A stretch of DNA of 60,562 bases from Kitasatospora sp. MAA4 (GTDB lineage Bacteria > Actinomycetota > Actinomycetes > Streptomycetales > Streptomycetaceae). The translations under genes were made by a program, and so were the position numbers. The notes under the pieces were generated by a model. It saw nothing but the letters and a program-made list of their open reading frames with translations. It was not told the DNA's origin and ran no database searches. The stretch is taken from NCBI RefSeq assembly GCF_029893355.1, contig NZ_JARZAI010000041.1:1-60562 (forward strand), read 5' to 3'. Shown here piece by piece: positions 1 to 8,597 of this stretch. Positions within the stretch are counted from its first letter, which is position 1. Each line of letters begins with the position of its first letter.

Positions 1-1607
1 ACGGTCAGCGTCGCGGTGTAGGTGCCCGCGGTGCTGTAGGTGTGGCTCGGGTTCTGGGTCGAACTGCTGGTCCCGTCACCGAAGTTCCAGCTGTACGTGT
101 ACGGGGCGGTGCCGCCGGTGGCCGAGCCGGTGAAGGTCTCGGTCAGTGGCGCGTTGCCGGTGGTCGGGGACCCCGTGGCTTTCGCGGACAGCGGGGTCGA
201 GCCCTGGACCCAGAAGTCCTCGAGCGGGTCGCCGAGCGCGGACTGGTCCGCGGTCGTCATCGGGAACGTGGAGGTGCCGAGGTTGTCGTTCGGGTCGATG
301 ACACCGGAGTGCACGTTCTCCATCGTGCGCTCCATCGCCGCGAGCACGTTGCCCGTGGTGTACGCCACGTGCGAGACGTAGCCCTGCTTGACGTAGTTCG
401 GCGACCCGATGACGAGCAGCGGCACGCGGTAGGTGTTGCTGACGTGGTCCGGGCCGTTGCTGCCGTTCTGGGTGTCGTCCTCGGTGACGACGATGAGGGT
501 GTTGTTCTTGTACGTCGGGTTGCTCATGATGGAGTTGACGATGTTGTTCGTCGCGGTGTCGTTGCCGGAGATGTCCTGGTAGGTGCCGGGGTGGTCGTTG
601 AACAGCTCGACGTAGTTGTAGGCCGGCATCCCGTTGGTGTTGATGAAGTTCAGGTAGTCGTTGGCGACCGTGCTGTCGGGGATGCTCTGGTTCTGGCAGG
701 TGTACTCGTTGGTGTGCAGCTCTTCGGGGATGTTCGTGCCCGGGCGGTTGGGCGGCAGGACCTCGACCTTGCCGTCGGCCGGGTTCTTCCAGTACCCGCT
801 ACCGCTGTTGAGCATCCAGTAGATGTCGCCGTTCATGATGAACGTGTACGGGCTGGTGCCACTGCTGGTACCGGACGGAGCCGTGCAGGCGTTGGTGCCC
901 TCGTCCGTGGGGCCCGAGGAGCTCTGCAGGAAGCGGTCGAACTGGGTGCCGTTCGAAGGGTACGACTGCTGCTGGCTGCTGGACGAGGACTGCCCCGAGA
1001 ACAGGAACCAGTGGTTGGGTCCGGACGGCGGCTGAACTCCGGTGCTGTACGAGTCGGACAGCGAGTAGGTCTTGGCCAACTGGTGCAGCGCCGGCACCGA
1101 GCTGATGTGGTTGGTGCTCTGCACCTGCCCGTTGCAGCTGGGGCTGATCGTCGTCGCGCAGTCACCGAGGTAGTCGTCGAAGGTGTGGTTCTCCCGGTAG
1201 ATGACCACGAAGTGCTGGAACGGCGGGAAGTACGGCGCCAGCGGGTTCACCGCCGCGGCGGGCTTCCCCACGACCGCCTGCTTGCCACCGACCGTCTGCA
1301 CGGCGGTCTTGTCGGTGATCTTGAGGTCCTTGGGCTGCGGGAACTTCGAGAACTCCACGCCGGGCGCGGCGAACACCGCACCGGTGCAGTCGAAGTCGTC
1401 CGGCTTGTAGGTCTGCGGACGCTGACCGACCGGCAGGTTCTTGGCGTTCGCCGGGCTGGTGGCCGGGTTCCACCCCTTCAGCGTGCACGAGCCGACGCCG
1501 GTTGTCGGGTGCTTCCCGGCCCCCTCGGCCGAGGCCAGCGAGGCCCCCGCTAACGTCACGACGGCGAGCAGAGCCACGCTCGCCGATCTCTTCTTCCACT
1601 TTCTCAT
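1..1607 (-). CDS. Secreted phosphoesterase (phospholipase C/acid phosphatase-like) with PKD domain, 3' end outside window
   Basis: The frame runs off the left edge, so only the N-terminal ~535 codons are present. The ATG at 1607 follows a strong GGAGGGG ribosome site. Residues 1-28 form a signal peptide with a basic start (MRKWKKR) and a hydrophobic core. The middle contains YRENHTFDDYLGD, close to the metal-binding NHTFD/E motif of the phosphoesterase (phospholipase C, acid phosphatase) family, and TEDDTQNGSNGPDHVS, matching the family's second metal site. A C-terminal PKD domain begins near residue 490 (SWNFGDG) and is cut off. Codon 19 (positions 1551-1553) is TTA, so translation should depend on the bldA leucyl tRNA if this is a streptomycete. 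The substrate (phospholipid or other phosphoester) cannot be told from the sequence. It is probably exported and active outside the cell. Confidence 0.88.
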   Translation of the reverse strand, partial: MRKWKKRSASVALLAVVTLAGASLASAEGAGKHPTTGVGSCTLKGWNPATSPANAKNLPVGQRPQTYKPDDFDCTGAVFAAPGVEFSKFPQPKDLKITDKTAVQTVGGKQAVVGKPAAAVNPLAPYFPPFQHFVVIYRENHTFDDYLGDCATTISPSCNGQVQSTNHISSVPALHQLAKTYSLSDSYSTGVQPPSGPNHWFLFSGQSSSSSQQQSYPSNGTQFDRFLQSSSGPTDEGTNACTAPSGTSSGTSPYTFIMNGDIYWMLNSGSGYWKNPADGKVEVLPPNRPGTNIPEELHTNEYTCQNQSIPDSTVANDYLNFINTNGMPAYNYVELFNDHPGTYQDISGNDTATNNIVNSIMSNPTYKNNTLIVVTEDDTQNGSNGPDHVSNTYRVPLLVIGSPNYVKQGYVSHVAYTTGNVLAAMERTMENVHSGVIDPNDNLGTSTFPMTTADQSALGDPLEDFWVQGSTPLSAKATGSPTTGNAPLTETFTGSATGGTAPYTYSWNFGDGTSSSTQNPSHTYSTAGTYTATLT

Positions 1608-1831
1608 CGACACCCCTCCGCACATGACCGTGCATGGTCAGCCGACCACGGTCCGTATGGTGGTCGCGAAACGGAAGCCGGACAAGTAGATGCGCGTAGA
1701 TTTCTCAGCAGCCGGGGTTTTTTTCGTCTCGCGTTCGTCCCCTGTTGCCGGAGGGTTCGACGGCTCTTGGACACCGAGCCCGAGTGGCGTCCACCAGCTC
1801 AGCTGCTGAGGCGAGTTGACGGTGTGACAGG

Positions 1832-3574
1832 TTATGCGCCGCCGAGGCGAATGGCCTTGATGAGGAGCAGGACGGCACTGAGGACGAGGTAGCCGCGTAG
1901 GGCCAGCATGCCGAGCCGCAGGCCGGGCGACCACTGGACGGGCTTGAGCAGTGCCAGTGGCGGCATCCGCCAGGCCAGTTTCTCTGCCGCGGGCATGTCC
2001 GGTGGTGGCGGCGCCGAGACGCCAGAGCGGTGCCGGGCGATCCCCAGCCCGGCGGCCGCTGCGGCCAGACCGGCGACGAGGGCGACGGCGAGCCAGACGG
2101 TGAGGGCCTTGACGTCGACGCCGGGGAAGAGGGTGGTGGTCATCAGGGTGGCGGAGAGCAGGAGCAGCACGGTGATGATGAGCGCGGCCAGGAGGTTGAG
2201 CCAGCGGGGGTTGACCCAGGGGCCGAGGACTTCGGGGTCGTTGCAGAGCAGCAGCAGGAAGACGCTGGCGGACGGGAGGAGGAGTCCGGCCAGGGCCTGG
2301 ACGGCTTCGGTGATCACGCCCAGCGGTGCGCCGGGGATGAGGACGATGCCGGCGGCCAGCAGCACCATGAGGCTGTAGGAGGCGTAGAACTTCTTGGCCT
2401 CGCCGAAGCCGCGATGCAGTGAGTGGCGCAGGTTGAAGACGTCGCCGAAGGCGTAGCTGGTGGCGAGGGTGACGGCGGCGGCGCCGATGATGCTGGCGTC
2501 CATCAGGACGATGGCGAACATCACGGCCAGCGCGTGGCTGTGCTGTTCGAGGGCATGGGCGACGCCGGCGGCGTCGGTGAAGTGGCCCGCGAAGCTCGTG
2601 CCGCGGGCGGCGTAGTCGGCGATCATGACGAGGGCCGCTGCTCCGACGACGACCACGAGGGAGCCGATGACGGTGTCGGCGCGTTCGTAGCCGATGAAGC
2701 GAGGGGTGATGCGTTTGTCGATGACGTTGGACTGCTGGAAGAACAGCTGCCAGGGCGCGACGGTGGTGCCGACGATGGCGATGATCAGCAGGACGGCGTC
2801 GCTGGAAATGCCGCCCTGGATGCCGGGGACGACGAAGTGGTGTGCGGCCTGGCCCCATTTCGGCCCGGAGAGCAGGGTGAGCGGGACGAGCAGCAGGCTG
2901 ACGGCGATGAGCGCGAACATCGCGCGTTCCCAGCGGCGGAAGGAGCCGCTGGCAGTGACGGCGATCAGCAGCAGCGCGGCGAGCGGCACCACCCAGTACT
3001 TGGAGGCGCCGAGGTACTCGGCGGCGAGCGAGATGCCGATGAACTCGGTGACGATGGTGAGGAAGTTGAGGACGAACAGGTCTCCGACGCTGAACCAGCC
3101 CCAGAACCTGCCGAACCGTTCGTTGATCAGGCGGGCGTGCCCGACGCCGGTGACCGCTCCCAGGCGCACCACCATCTCCTGGTTGACGATCAGGACGGGG
3201 ATGAGCAGCAGCAGGACCCAGAGCAGGGAGTAGCCGTAGTTCTGGCCGGCCTGGGCGTAGGTGGCGACGCCGCCGGCGTCGTTGTCGCCGACCATGACGA
3301 TGATGCCGGGGCCGACGATCGCCAGGAGCGTCAGCAGCCGGGTCTTCAGGCCGGGGCGGTCCTCGGCGTGCCCCACGGAGATGCGTCCGAACGCGCCTTC
3401 GATGTCGCCGAGGTGGGCTTCGTCCAGGACGGCGCTGGGCCGCGGCGCGGGCGTGGGCTTCGGCGCCGGCGGCGGTGCGGGAGGCGGCGGTGCGGGAGGG
3501 GGCAGCGGCGGTGCGGGAGGGGGCGCGGCGGGGGCGGTCCGGTTGTCGTCCGGCTCGTTCTCCGGCGCCGTCAT
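1832..3574 (-). CDS. Nramp-superfamily divalent metal transporter, possibly Mg2+-selective
   Basis: This 580-aa protein has a ~45-residue Pro/Ala-rich N-terminus and then an Nramp core of about 11 membrane segments. The TM1 motif, normally DPGN, reads DAGG (residues 99-102), and the TM6 motif, normally VMPH, reads VAPW (272-275). The ligand Asp is kept, but the Asn and the soft-metal-selective Met are lost. Nramp-related Mg2+ transporters are known to have an altered site, so I infer a hard cation such as Mg2+ rather than Mn2+/Fe2+. The ATG at 3574 overlaps the upstream stop by 4 nt (ATGA), so the gene is translationally coupled to the MgtE-N/CBS protein and lies in an operon with MgtC. The family call is firm; the substrate is inferred. 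Confidence 0.88.
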   Translation of the reverse strand: MTAPENEPDDNRTAPAAPPPAPPLPPPAPPPPAPPPAPKPTPAPRPSAVLDEAHLGDIEGAFGRISVGHAEDRPGLKTRLLTLLAIVGPGIIVMVGDNDAGGVATYAQAGQNYGYSLLWVLLLLIPVLIVNQEMVVRLGAVTGVGHARLINERFGRFWGWFSVGDLFVLNFLTIVTEFIGISLAAEYLGASKYWVVPLAALLLIAVTASGSFRRWERAMFALIAVSLLLVPLTLLSGPKWGQAAHHFVVPGIQGGISSDAVLLIIAIVGTTVAPWQLFFQQSNVIDKRITPRFIGYERADTVIGSLVVVVGAAALVMIADYAARGTSFAGHFTDAAGVAHALEQHSHALAVMFAIVLMDASIIGAAAVTLATSYAFGDVFNLRHSLHRGFGEAKKFYASYSLMVLLAAGIVLIPGAPLGVITEAVQALAGLLLPSASVFLLLLCNDPEVLGPWVNPRWLNLLAALIITVLLLLSATLMTTTLFPGVDVKALTVWLAVALVAGLAAAAAGLGIARHRSGVSAPPPPDMPAAEKLAWRMPPLALLKPVQWSPGLRLGMLALRGYLVLSAVLLLIKAIRLGGA

Positions 3575-4872
3575 CCGCCGAGGTCCGTGACCTGCGCGGA
3601 CCCGGTGGGGGCGGCCTGGTCGGTGCGGTGGGCGGGGTGCGGGGCGGGTTCGCGGCGGCGCCAGTCCTCGGGGATGACCGTCTCCAGGATGTCGTCGACG
3701 GTGATCACTCCCAGGATGCGGTCCTGCTGGTCCACGACGGGGACGGTGAGCAGGTTGTAGTCGGTCATCAGCAGGGCGACGTCCTCGGCGTCCGCCTCGG
3801 GCAGCACCCGGACCGGTTCGGTGACCATGACCTGATCGAGGCGGGCGTCCGGATCGGCCTGCAGCAGCGCCACCAGGGTCGCGGTGCCGATCAGCCGGTT
3901 CCCCTCCCCGACGACGTGCACGCTGGTCAGCGCCTCGGGCTGGAGGGTGCGGGCCGCACGGACGCGTCCCAGCACCTCCGCGACGGTGGAGCCGAGTGGT
4001 GCGGTGAGGATGTCGAGGGCCATCAACCCGCCGGCGCTGGAGGGGTTGAACCCCATCAGCGTCATCACCTTGGTGCGCTGGCCGGCGGGCAGCGCGTCGA
4101 GTACCGGTTGGCGGCGGTTCTGCGGCAGGTCGTTGATCGCGTCGGCGGCGTCGTCCGCGCGCATCCGGGCCAGGACCTCGGCGATCTGCGCGTCGCTCCG
4201 CTCCCGGAGCAGACGGGTCTGCGAGTCGGGCTCCAACTCCTCGAAGACGTCCGCCTCCAGCTCGGGGTCGGCGTGGACGGTCTGCAGGATCTCGTGCGAC
4301 TCGGTGCGGTTGGCGTCCTCCAGCAGGTCCGCGATGTCGGCCGGCTTGAGGCGGCCCAGGCGCCCGAACGTCCCCCGCACGCGGGCCGACTGGGCATGGC
4401 CGATCAGCGGCTCGAAGGACTTCCAGTCCCGCCACTGCGCCTGGGACTCGCCCGCGAAGAACCCGAACAGCCGGGGCCGGTGCGGGGCGGTGTCCAGGCC
4501 GTCGACGACCCACCCGTCCGGGCGCCGGCGCAGTTCGAGGTCATGGGCGCGCACCAGCTCGACGTCGGCGACGTCGATCACCCGGTGTCCGAGCACGTCC
4601 GCGCGCAGCAGCACCTCCCCCTCGCGCCGCTCGAAGGGCCGCAGGTCCACAACCTCGCTGGTCAGCTGGATCCGCTCCCCGTCGAAGTCCGCGACCTGCC
4701 CGACCGGCAGGAAGACCTCGCGCCTGCCGACTTCGGAGACCAGGCCGGTGACCACGGGGTAGTCCCGCCCGCGCAGGCGCACGATCACATCGGAGAGCCG
4801 GCCCACCACCTCGCCGCCACGCCCCACCAGGGGACGGCGCAGAAGCTGGGACAAAGACACGACACGGTCCAC
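3571..4872 (-). CDS. Soluble PRC-barrel / MgtE N-domain / CBS-pair protein (Mg2+ sensor-like)
   Basis: This 433-aa protein has no membrane segments. Residues 1-150 carry PRC-barrel-like beta-rich sequence (SDVIVRLRGRDYPVVTG). Residues ~165-290 match the MgtE N-terminal superhelical domain (ADIADLLEDAN, DDAADAINDLP, LMGFNPSSAGGLM). Residues ~300-415 are two CBS domains (TSVHVVGEGNRLIG; TVPVVDQQDRILGVITVDDIL). In MgtE channels the N and CBS domains bind Mg2+ and gate the pore; here the pore domain is absent and the next gene, overlapping by 4 nt, encodes an Nramp-like transporter. I infer that this subunit senses Mg2+ and controls that transporter. The start is GTG with only a distant GGAG, and GTG at 4863 is an alternative. 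Confidence 0.88.
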   Translation of the reverse strand: MDRVVSLSQLLRRPLVGRGGEVVGRLSDVIVRLRGRDYPVVTGLVSEVGRREVFLPVGQVADFDGERIQLTSEVVDLRPFERREGEVLLRADVLGHRVIDVADVELVRAHDLELRRRPDGWVVDGLDTAPHRPRLFGFFAGESQAQWRDWKSFEPLIGHAQSARVRGTFGRLGRLKPADIADLLEDANRTESHEILQTVHADPELEADVFEELEPDSQTRLLRERSDAQIAEVLARMRADDAADAINDLPQNRRQPVLDALPAGQRTKVMTLMGFNPSSAGGLMALDILTAPLGSTVAEVLGRVRAARTLQPEALTSVHVVGEGNRLIGTATLVALLQADPDARLDQVMVTEPVRVLPEADAEDVALLMTDYNLLTVPVVDQQDRILGVITVDDILETVIPEDWRRREPAPHPAHRTDQAAPTGSAQVTDLGG

Positions 4873-4967
4873 GATACGAAGCTAGCCCGCTCCCGAGATC
4901 CGACTCCTCAGGCATACCGCGACCGGCCCGGCGCTCAGCTCGAACGGCGTAGTGAGATGACGTTCCG

Positions 4968-5690
4968 TCAGGCCATGGACTCGTGCTCCGGGTCGTCCTC
5001 CAGGTGCCAGTGCAGGTCGCTCACGCCGGGTTCCAGGGACAGCCGGGAGATCACCTGCTCCATGGCCTGGGCGACGTCTCCGCTGATGGCGACGGTGGCC
5101 CGCAGGCTGGTCAGGTCGGCGCGCTCGCGGCGGGCCCGCAGCCCGGTCGGGGGCAGGCCGGAGGCCGCCAGCGCCTGGAGGAGCAGGGCGCGGATGTGGG
5201 ACTCCGAGCGGCGCTCGCACTCCAGGTGGACGATGGCGTCCACGGAGGAGTCGGGGTCGGTCCCGGCGGCGGGCGCCCGGTCCAGCAGGCGGCCGGCCGG
5301 GCGCAGGACCAGGTGCACGGCCAGCACCGCGAGCGTGCCGAGTACGGCGAAGTTGAGCTTGCCGGAGGCGGCCAGCACGCCGACGGCGGCCGAACACCAC
5401 AGGGTGGCAGCCGTGTTGAGCCCGCGGACCCCGGCGCCGTCGCGCAGGATGACGCCGCCGCCGAGGAAGCCGATGCCGGAGACGACGTAGGAGGCGACCC
5501 GGGTGGGGCTGCCGGTGTCGGCGACGGCCTCGCTGTAGAGGACGAAGAGGGTGGCGCCGGCGGCGACGAGGGCGTTGGTGCGCAGGCCCGCCATCCGGGC
5601 GCGCCACTGGCGCTCGACGCCGATCACTGCCCCGCAGCCGACGCCGGTGGCGAGACGGAGCAGGAACTCGAAGGTGGTCAGGGTGTGCAT
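4968..5690 (-). CDS. mgtC: MgtC/SapB family membrane protein
   Basis: This 240-aa protein matches MgtC throughout. It has about five N-terminal membrane segments with the family signatures GAVIGVERQWRARMAGLRTNALV and GIGFLGGGVILRD followed by GLNTAATLW, then a soluble ACT-like C-terminal domain from residue ~150. MgtC proteins support growth under Mg2+ limitation and modulate the F1Fo ATPase in enterobacteria. It is the first gene of a probable operon with the MgtE-N/CBS protein (95 nt downstream) and the Nramp-type transporter, which supports a Mg2+ role for all three. ATG 5690 follows the ribosome site GAGGAGAGG. Confidence 0.92.
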   Translation of the reverse strand: MHTLTTFEFLLRLATGVGCGAVIGVERQWRARMAGLRTNALVAAGATLFVLYSEAVADTGSPTRVASYVVSGIGFLGGGVILRDGAGVRGLNTAATLWCSAAVGVLAASGKLNFAVLGTLAVLAVHLVLRPAGRLLDRAPAAGTDPDSSVDAIVHLECERRSESHIRALLLQALAASGLPPTGLRARRERADLTSLRATVAISGDVAQAMEQVISRLSLEPGVSDLHWHLEDDPEHESMA

Positions 5691-6101
5691 GGGTTACCTC
5701 TCCTCAGGGGATGGGTGGTGGGTCGGCCCAACCCGAGGCGGGTGAATGTCAGGCGGCTTCGGCCGTCCCTACGAGCGCGCACCACTGCGCACCCGGAACG
5801 GCATGAAGCCGTGCGGGAGCGACAGCGCGTCAAAAAGGCGCGTGGGGAAGGTGGTTAGCGCGTGCCGGTGGAGTACGAGGACAGGCGGGCGTGAGGCCGA
5901 TGATGGCCCGGACTACTGCAACTCGAATCCATGTCTCTCGCCTCCTTCCGGCCGGCGGCGCACATCACGTGCGCCGTTTCGACACCGCAAGGAGCGGACC
6001 GGCCCGCAAGACCGGTACACCCCAACTCGTCCACAGGATGGACCGGTTGCGATCGCACTGTCAAACCACTCACAGGGGAACGGAATACGCACCCCGAGTG
6101 C
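5691..6101. other. Intergenic region (411 bp) between mgtC and the nmtR-like gene
   Basis: I see no convincing gene on either strand. It should hold the mgtC promoter and 5' leader, and it lies downstream of the nmtR-like gene. An 8-bp inverted repeat with a 5-nt loop (CGGCGCAC/GTGCGCCG) lies at 5956-5976, and a weaker 5-bp hairpin lies near 5797-5811. I looked on the mgtC strand for the conserved M-box (ykoK) Mg2+ riboswitch blocks and did not find them, so any Mg2+ control would have to use another mechanism. Confidence 0.6.
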
Positions 6102-6494
6102 TCAGTAGTCGGCGTCGAGCGCCGGGTCGTCGCCCTCGGCCGCGTCGCTCAAGCCGAGCCGCAGGTGGTCGATGTGATAGACCGCCTGGTCCAGGAGTTC
6201 GGCGACGTGGTTGTCGTACAGCGCGTAGACCACCGAGCGGCCGTGGCGCTGGCCGACGACCAGGCCCAGGTTGCGCAGCAGTCGCAGCTGGTGCGAGCAC
6301 GCGGACTGCTCCATGCCCACCGCGGCGGCAAGCTCGGTCGCGGCGCAGGAGCCCTCTCGCAGGCGGGCCAGGATGAGCAGCCGGGAGGGCGTCGCCAGGG
6401 CCTGCAGCGTGGTGGCGACCTTGGCGGCGTTGACCGCGTCCAGGCGGGCGCGCGGGACGGCATTCGATGCTGCGGTGGCGATTCCATGGCCCAT
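6102..6494 (-). CDS. nmtR: ArsR/SmtB-family metal sensor repressor, NmtR-like
   Basis: This 130-aa winged-helix repressor has the recognition helix region ELAAAVGMEQSACSHQLRLL. The C-terminal helix carries D-x-H then H-x-x-H (DNHVAELLDQAVYHIDH), the spacing of the alpha-5 Ni/Co site in mycobacterial NmtR. It therefore probably releases DNA on binding Ni2+ or Co2+. It is divergent from a P1B-4 ATPase, with an inverted-repeat operator between them at 6514-6537. ATG 6494 was preferred because AGGATGG precedes it at suitable spacing; ATG 6503 is also possible. The metal assignment is inferred from ligand spacing. Confidence 0.9.
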   Translation of the reverse strand: MGHGIATAASNAVPRARLDAVNAAKVATTLQALATPSRLLILARLREGSCAATELAAAVGMEQSACSHQLRLLRNLGLVVGQRHGRSVVYALYDNHVAELLDQAVYHIDHLRLGLSDAAEGDDPALDADY

Positions 6495-6513
6495 GGCGTC
6501 CATCCTACAAGAG

Positions 6514-6537
6514 ACAGATGAATGACTGTTCATGTGT
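6514..6537. promoter_or_regulatory. ArsR/SmtB-type operator between nmtR-like gene and metal ATPase
   Basis: A 9-6-9 imperfect inverted repeat is present: left arm ACAGATGAA (6514-6522), six-base spacer TGACTG, right arm TTCATGTGT (6529-6537), with one mismatch. The TGAA-N6-TTCA core matches the shape of SmtB/NmtR operators. It lies in the divergent promoter, 11-20 nt from the repressor start and about 55 nt upstream of the ATPase start, where one repressor could control both genes. Confidence 0.75.
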
Positions 6538-6592
6538 TCCTGTATGGTGAATGGGTCGCCACATCCTGCCTGCGCAAGGGAACACCACACCC

Positions 6593-8581
6593 ATGTCCAC
6601 GACCCTGATCGAACGCCCGGCCCCCGCCGGGGCAACGAGGCCCAGCCTCGTCCCCAGGCGTCGCACGCGCGTCTTCGCGCTGGCCGAGGCCCGCTGGGCG
6701 GCTGCGGCCACGGTCGCCTTCCTGATCGCCCTGCCTCTCCAGCTGACCGGCGCCCCGGCCTGGGCCTGGGTGCCGATGTACGCGATCGCCTACGTCACCG
6801 GCGGCTGGGAGCCCGGCTGGGCGGGGCTCCAGGCGCTGCGTGAGAAGACGCTCGACGTGGACCTGCTGATGATCGTCGCCGCGATCGGCGCGGCCGCGAT
6901 CGGTCAGGTGATGGACGGCGCGCTGCTGATCGTCATCTTCGCCACCTCCGGCGCCCTGGAGGCGCTGGCCACCGCCCGCACCCAGGACTCGGTGCGCGGC
7001 CTGCTCGACCTCGCCCCCGCCACCGCCACCCGCCTCCTGGACGACGGCGGCGAGGAGACCGTCGCCACCGAGGCGCTGGCCGTCGGCGACACCATCCTGA
7101 TCCGGCCAGGCGAGCGCGTGGGCGCCGACGGACGCGTGCTGGACGGCGCGAGCGAGGTCGACCAGGCCACCATCACCGGCGAACCGCTGCCGGTCGCCAA
7201 GCAGGCCGGGGACGAGGTCTTCGCCGGCACCCTGAACGGCACCGGCGTCCTGCGGGTCAAGGTCGAGCGGGATCCGGCCGACTCGGTGATCGCCCGGATC
7301 GTCGCCATGGTCGAGGAGGCCTCCGAGACCAAGGCCCCCACCCAACTGTTCATCGAGAAGGTCGAGCAGCGCTACTCGCTGGGCATGGTCGCCGCCACCC
7401 TCGCCGTGTTCCTGATCCCGCTCGCCTTCGGCGCCGCCGTCACCGGCTCGCTGCTGCGGGCGATGACCTTCATGATCGTCGCCTCCCCGTGCGCGGTCGT
7501 CCTGGCCACCATGCCGCCGCTGCTGTCGGCCATCGCCAATGCCGGACGGCACGGCGTACTGGTGAAGTCCGCCGTCGTCATGGAACGCCTCGGCCAGGTC
7601 GACGCCGTCGCGCTGGACAAGACCGGCACGCTGACCGAGGGCACCCCCCGCGTCACCGACATCCGCCCGCTGGCCGGCAGCGGCCTCTCCGAGGACGAGC
7701 TGCTGGCGCTGGCGGCGGCGGCCGAACACCCCAGCGAACACCCGCTGGCCCGCGCCGTCGTGAGCGCCGCCCGCGAACGCGGCCTGGAGATCCCCGCGGC
7801 CCGGGACTTCACCTCTGCCCCCGGCATCGGGGTCACCGCCACCGTCCACGGCGACGCGGTCGCCGTCGGCGCCCCGGCCCGGCTCCTCAACCGCGCCGAG
7901 GACAGGCTGTCCGCGCTGGCGGCGGTCGTCGCCGAGGAGCTGGAGGACAGCGGCCGCACCGCCGTGCTCGTCGAGCGCGACAGCCTCCCGGTCGGGATCC
8001 TCGGCATCGCCGACCGCCTGCGACCGGACGCCGCCGCCACCGTCGCCGCACTGACCGCCCTGACCGGCAGCACGCCGATGCTGCTCACCGGCGACAACCC
8101 GCGCGCCGCCGCCCGCCTCGCGGCCGAGGTCGGCATCACCGACGTCCGCGCCGGCCTGCTGCCGCAGGACAAGGTCACCGCCGTCCGGGAGCAGGAGAAG
8201 GCCGGCCGCAGGGTCCTGGTGATCGGCGACGGCGTCAACGACGCCCCCGCGCTCGCCGCCGCCCACACCGGCATCGCCATGGGCCGGGCCGGCTCCGACC
8301 TCGCCCTGGAGACCGCCGACGCGGTCATCGTGCGCGACGAACTCGCCACCGTCCCCACGGTGGTGGCCCTGTCCCGCCGGGCCCGCAGCTTCGTGGTGCA
8401 GAACCTGGTGATCGCCTCGGTGTTCATCTCCGGCCTGGTCATCTGGGACCTGGTCGGCCACCTGCCGCTGCCACTCGGCGTCCTCGGCCACGAGGGCTCG
8501 ACCGTCATCGTCGGCCTCAACGGCCTGCGACTGCTGCGCGACAGCGCCTGGAAGCGCGCCGGCGCCGAAGCTGCCACCTGA
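6593..8581 (+). CDS. P1B-4-type heavy-metal exporting ATPase (Co/Ni/Zn class, CtpJ/CtpD-like)
   Basis: This 662-aa P-type ATPase has no N-terminal heavy-metal-binding domain. It has the actuator loop TGEP (195-198), the membrane metal motif SPC (298-300), the phosphorylated Asp in DKTGTLTEG (D342), the SEHPLARAV motif of the N domain, GDGVNDAPALA in the hinge, and HEGST in the last membrane region. SPC plus HEG(G/S)T defines the P1B-4 subgroup, which exports Co2+, Fe2+, Ni2+ or Zn2+. The adjacent NmtR-type sensor and operator point to Co2+/Ni2+ detoxification, as in the mycobacterial NmtR/CtpJ pair. ATG 6593 was chosen because conserved sequence starts near it; an in-frame ATG at 6551 would add 14 residues. 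Confidence 0.93.
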   Translation: MSTTLIERPAPAGATRPSLVPRRRTRVFALAEARWAAAATVAFLIALPLQLTGAPAWAWVPMYAIAYVTGGWEPGWAGLQALREKTLDVDLLMIVAAIGAAAIGQVMDGALLIVIFATSGALEALATARTQDSVRGLLDLAPATATRLLDDGGEETVATEALAVGDTILIRPGERVGADGRVLDGASEVDQATITGEPLPVAKQAGDEVFAGTLNGTGVLRVKVERDPADSVIARIVAMVEEASETKAPTQLFIEKVEQRYSLGMVAATLAVFLIPLAFGAAVTGSLLRAMTFMIVASPCAVVLATMPPLLSAIANAGRHGVLVKSAVVMERLGQVDAVALDKTGTLTEGTPRVTDIRPLAGSGLSEDELLALAAAAEHPSEHPLARAVVSAARERGLEIPAARDFTSAPGIGVTATVHGDAVAVGAPARLLNRAEDRLSALAAVVAEELEDSGRTAVLVERDSLPVGILGIADRLRPDAAATVAALTALTGSTPMLLTGDNPRAAARLAAEVGITDVRAGLLPQDKVTAVREQEKAGRRVLVIGDGVNDAPALAAAHTGIAMGRAGSDLALETADAVIVRDELATVPTVVALSRRARSFVVQNLVIASVFISGLVIWDLVGHLPLPLGVLGHEGSTVIVGLNGLRLLRDSAWKRAGAEAAT

Positions 8582-8597
8582 GCAGGAGAAGCCGACC

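Noticed and set aside
5918..5932. tRNA-like T-loop (GGATTCGAGT on the minus strand)
   Set aside because: No matching acceptor, D or anticodon arms could be folded around it.
5691..5960. Possible M-box (ykoK) Mg2+ riboswitch in the mgtC leader
   Set aside because: I looked on the mgtC strand for the conserved M-box blocks and did not find them. Only short GC hairpins are present.
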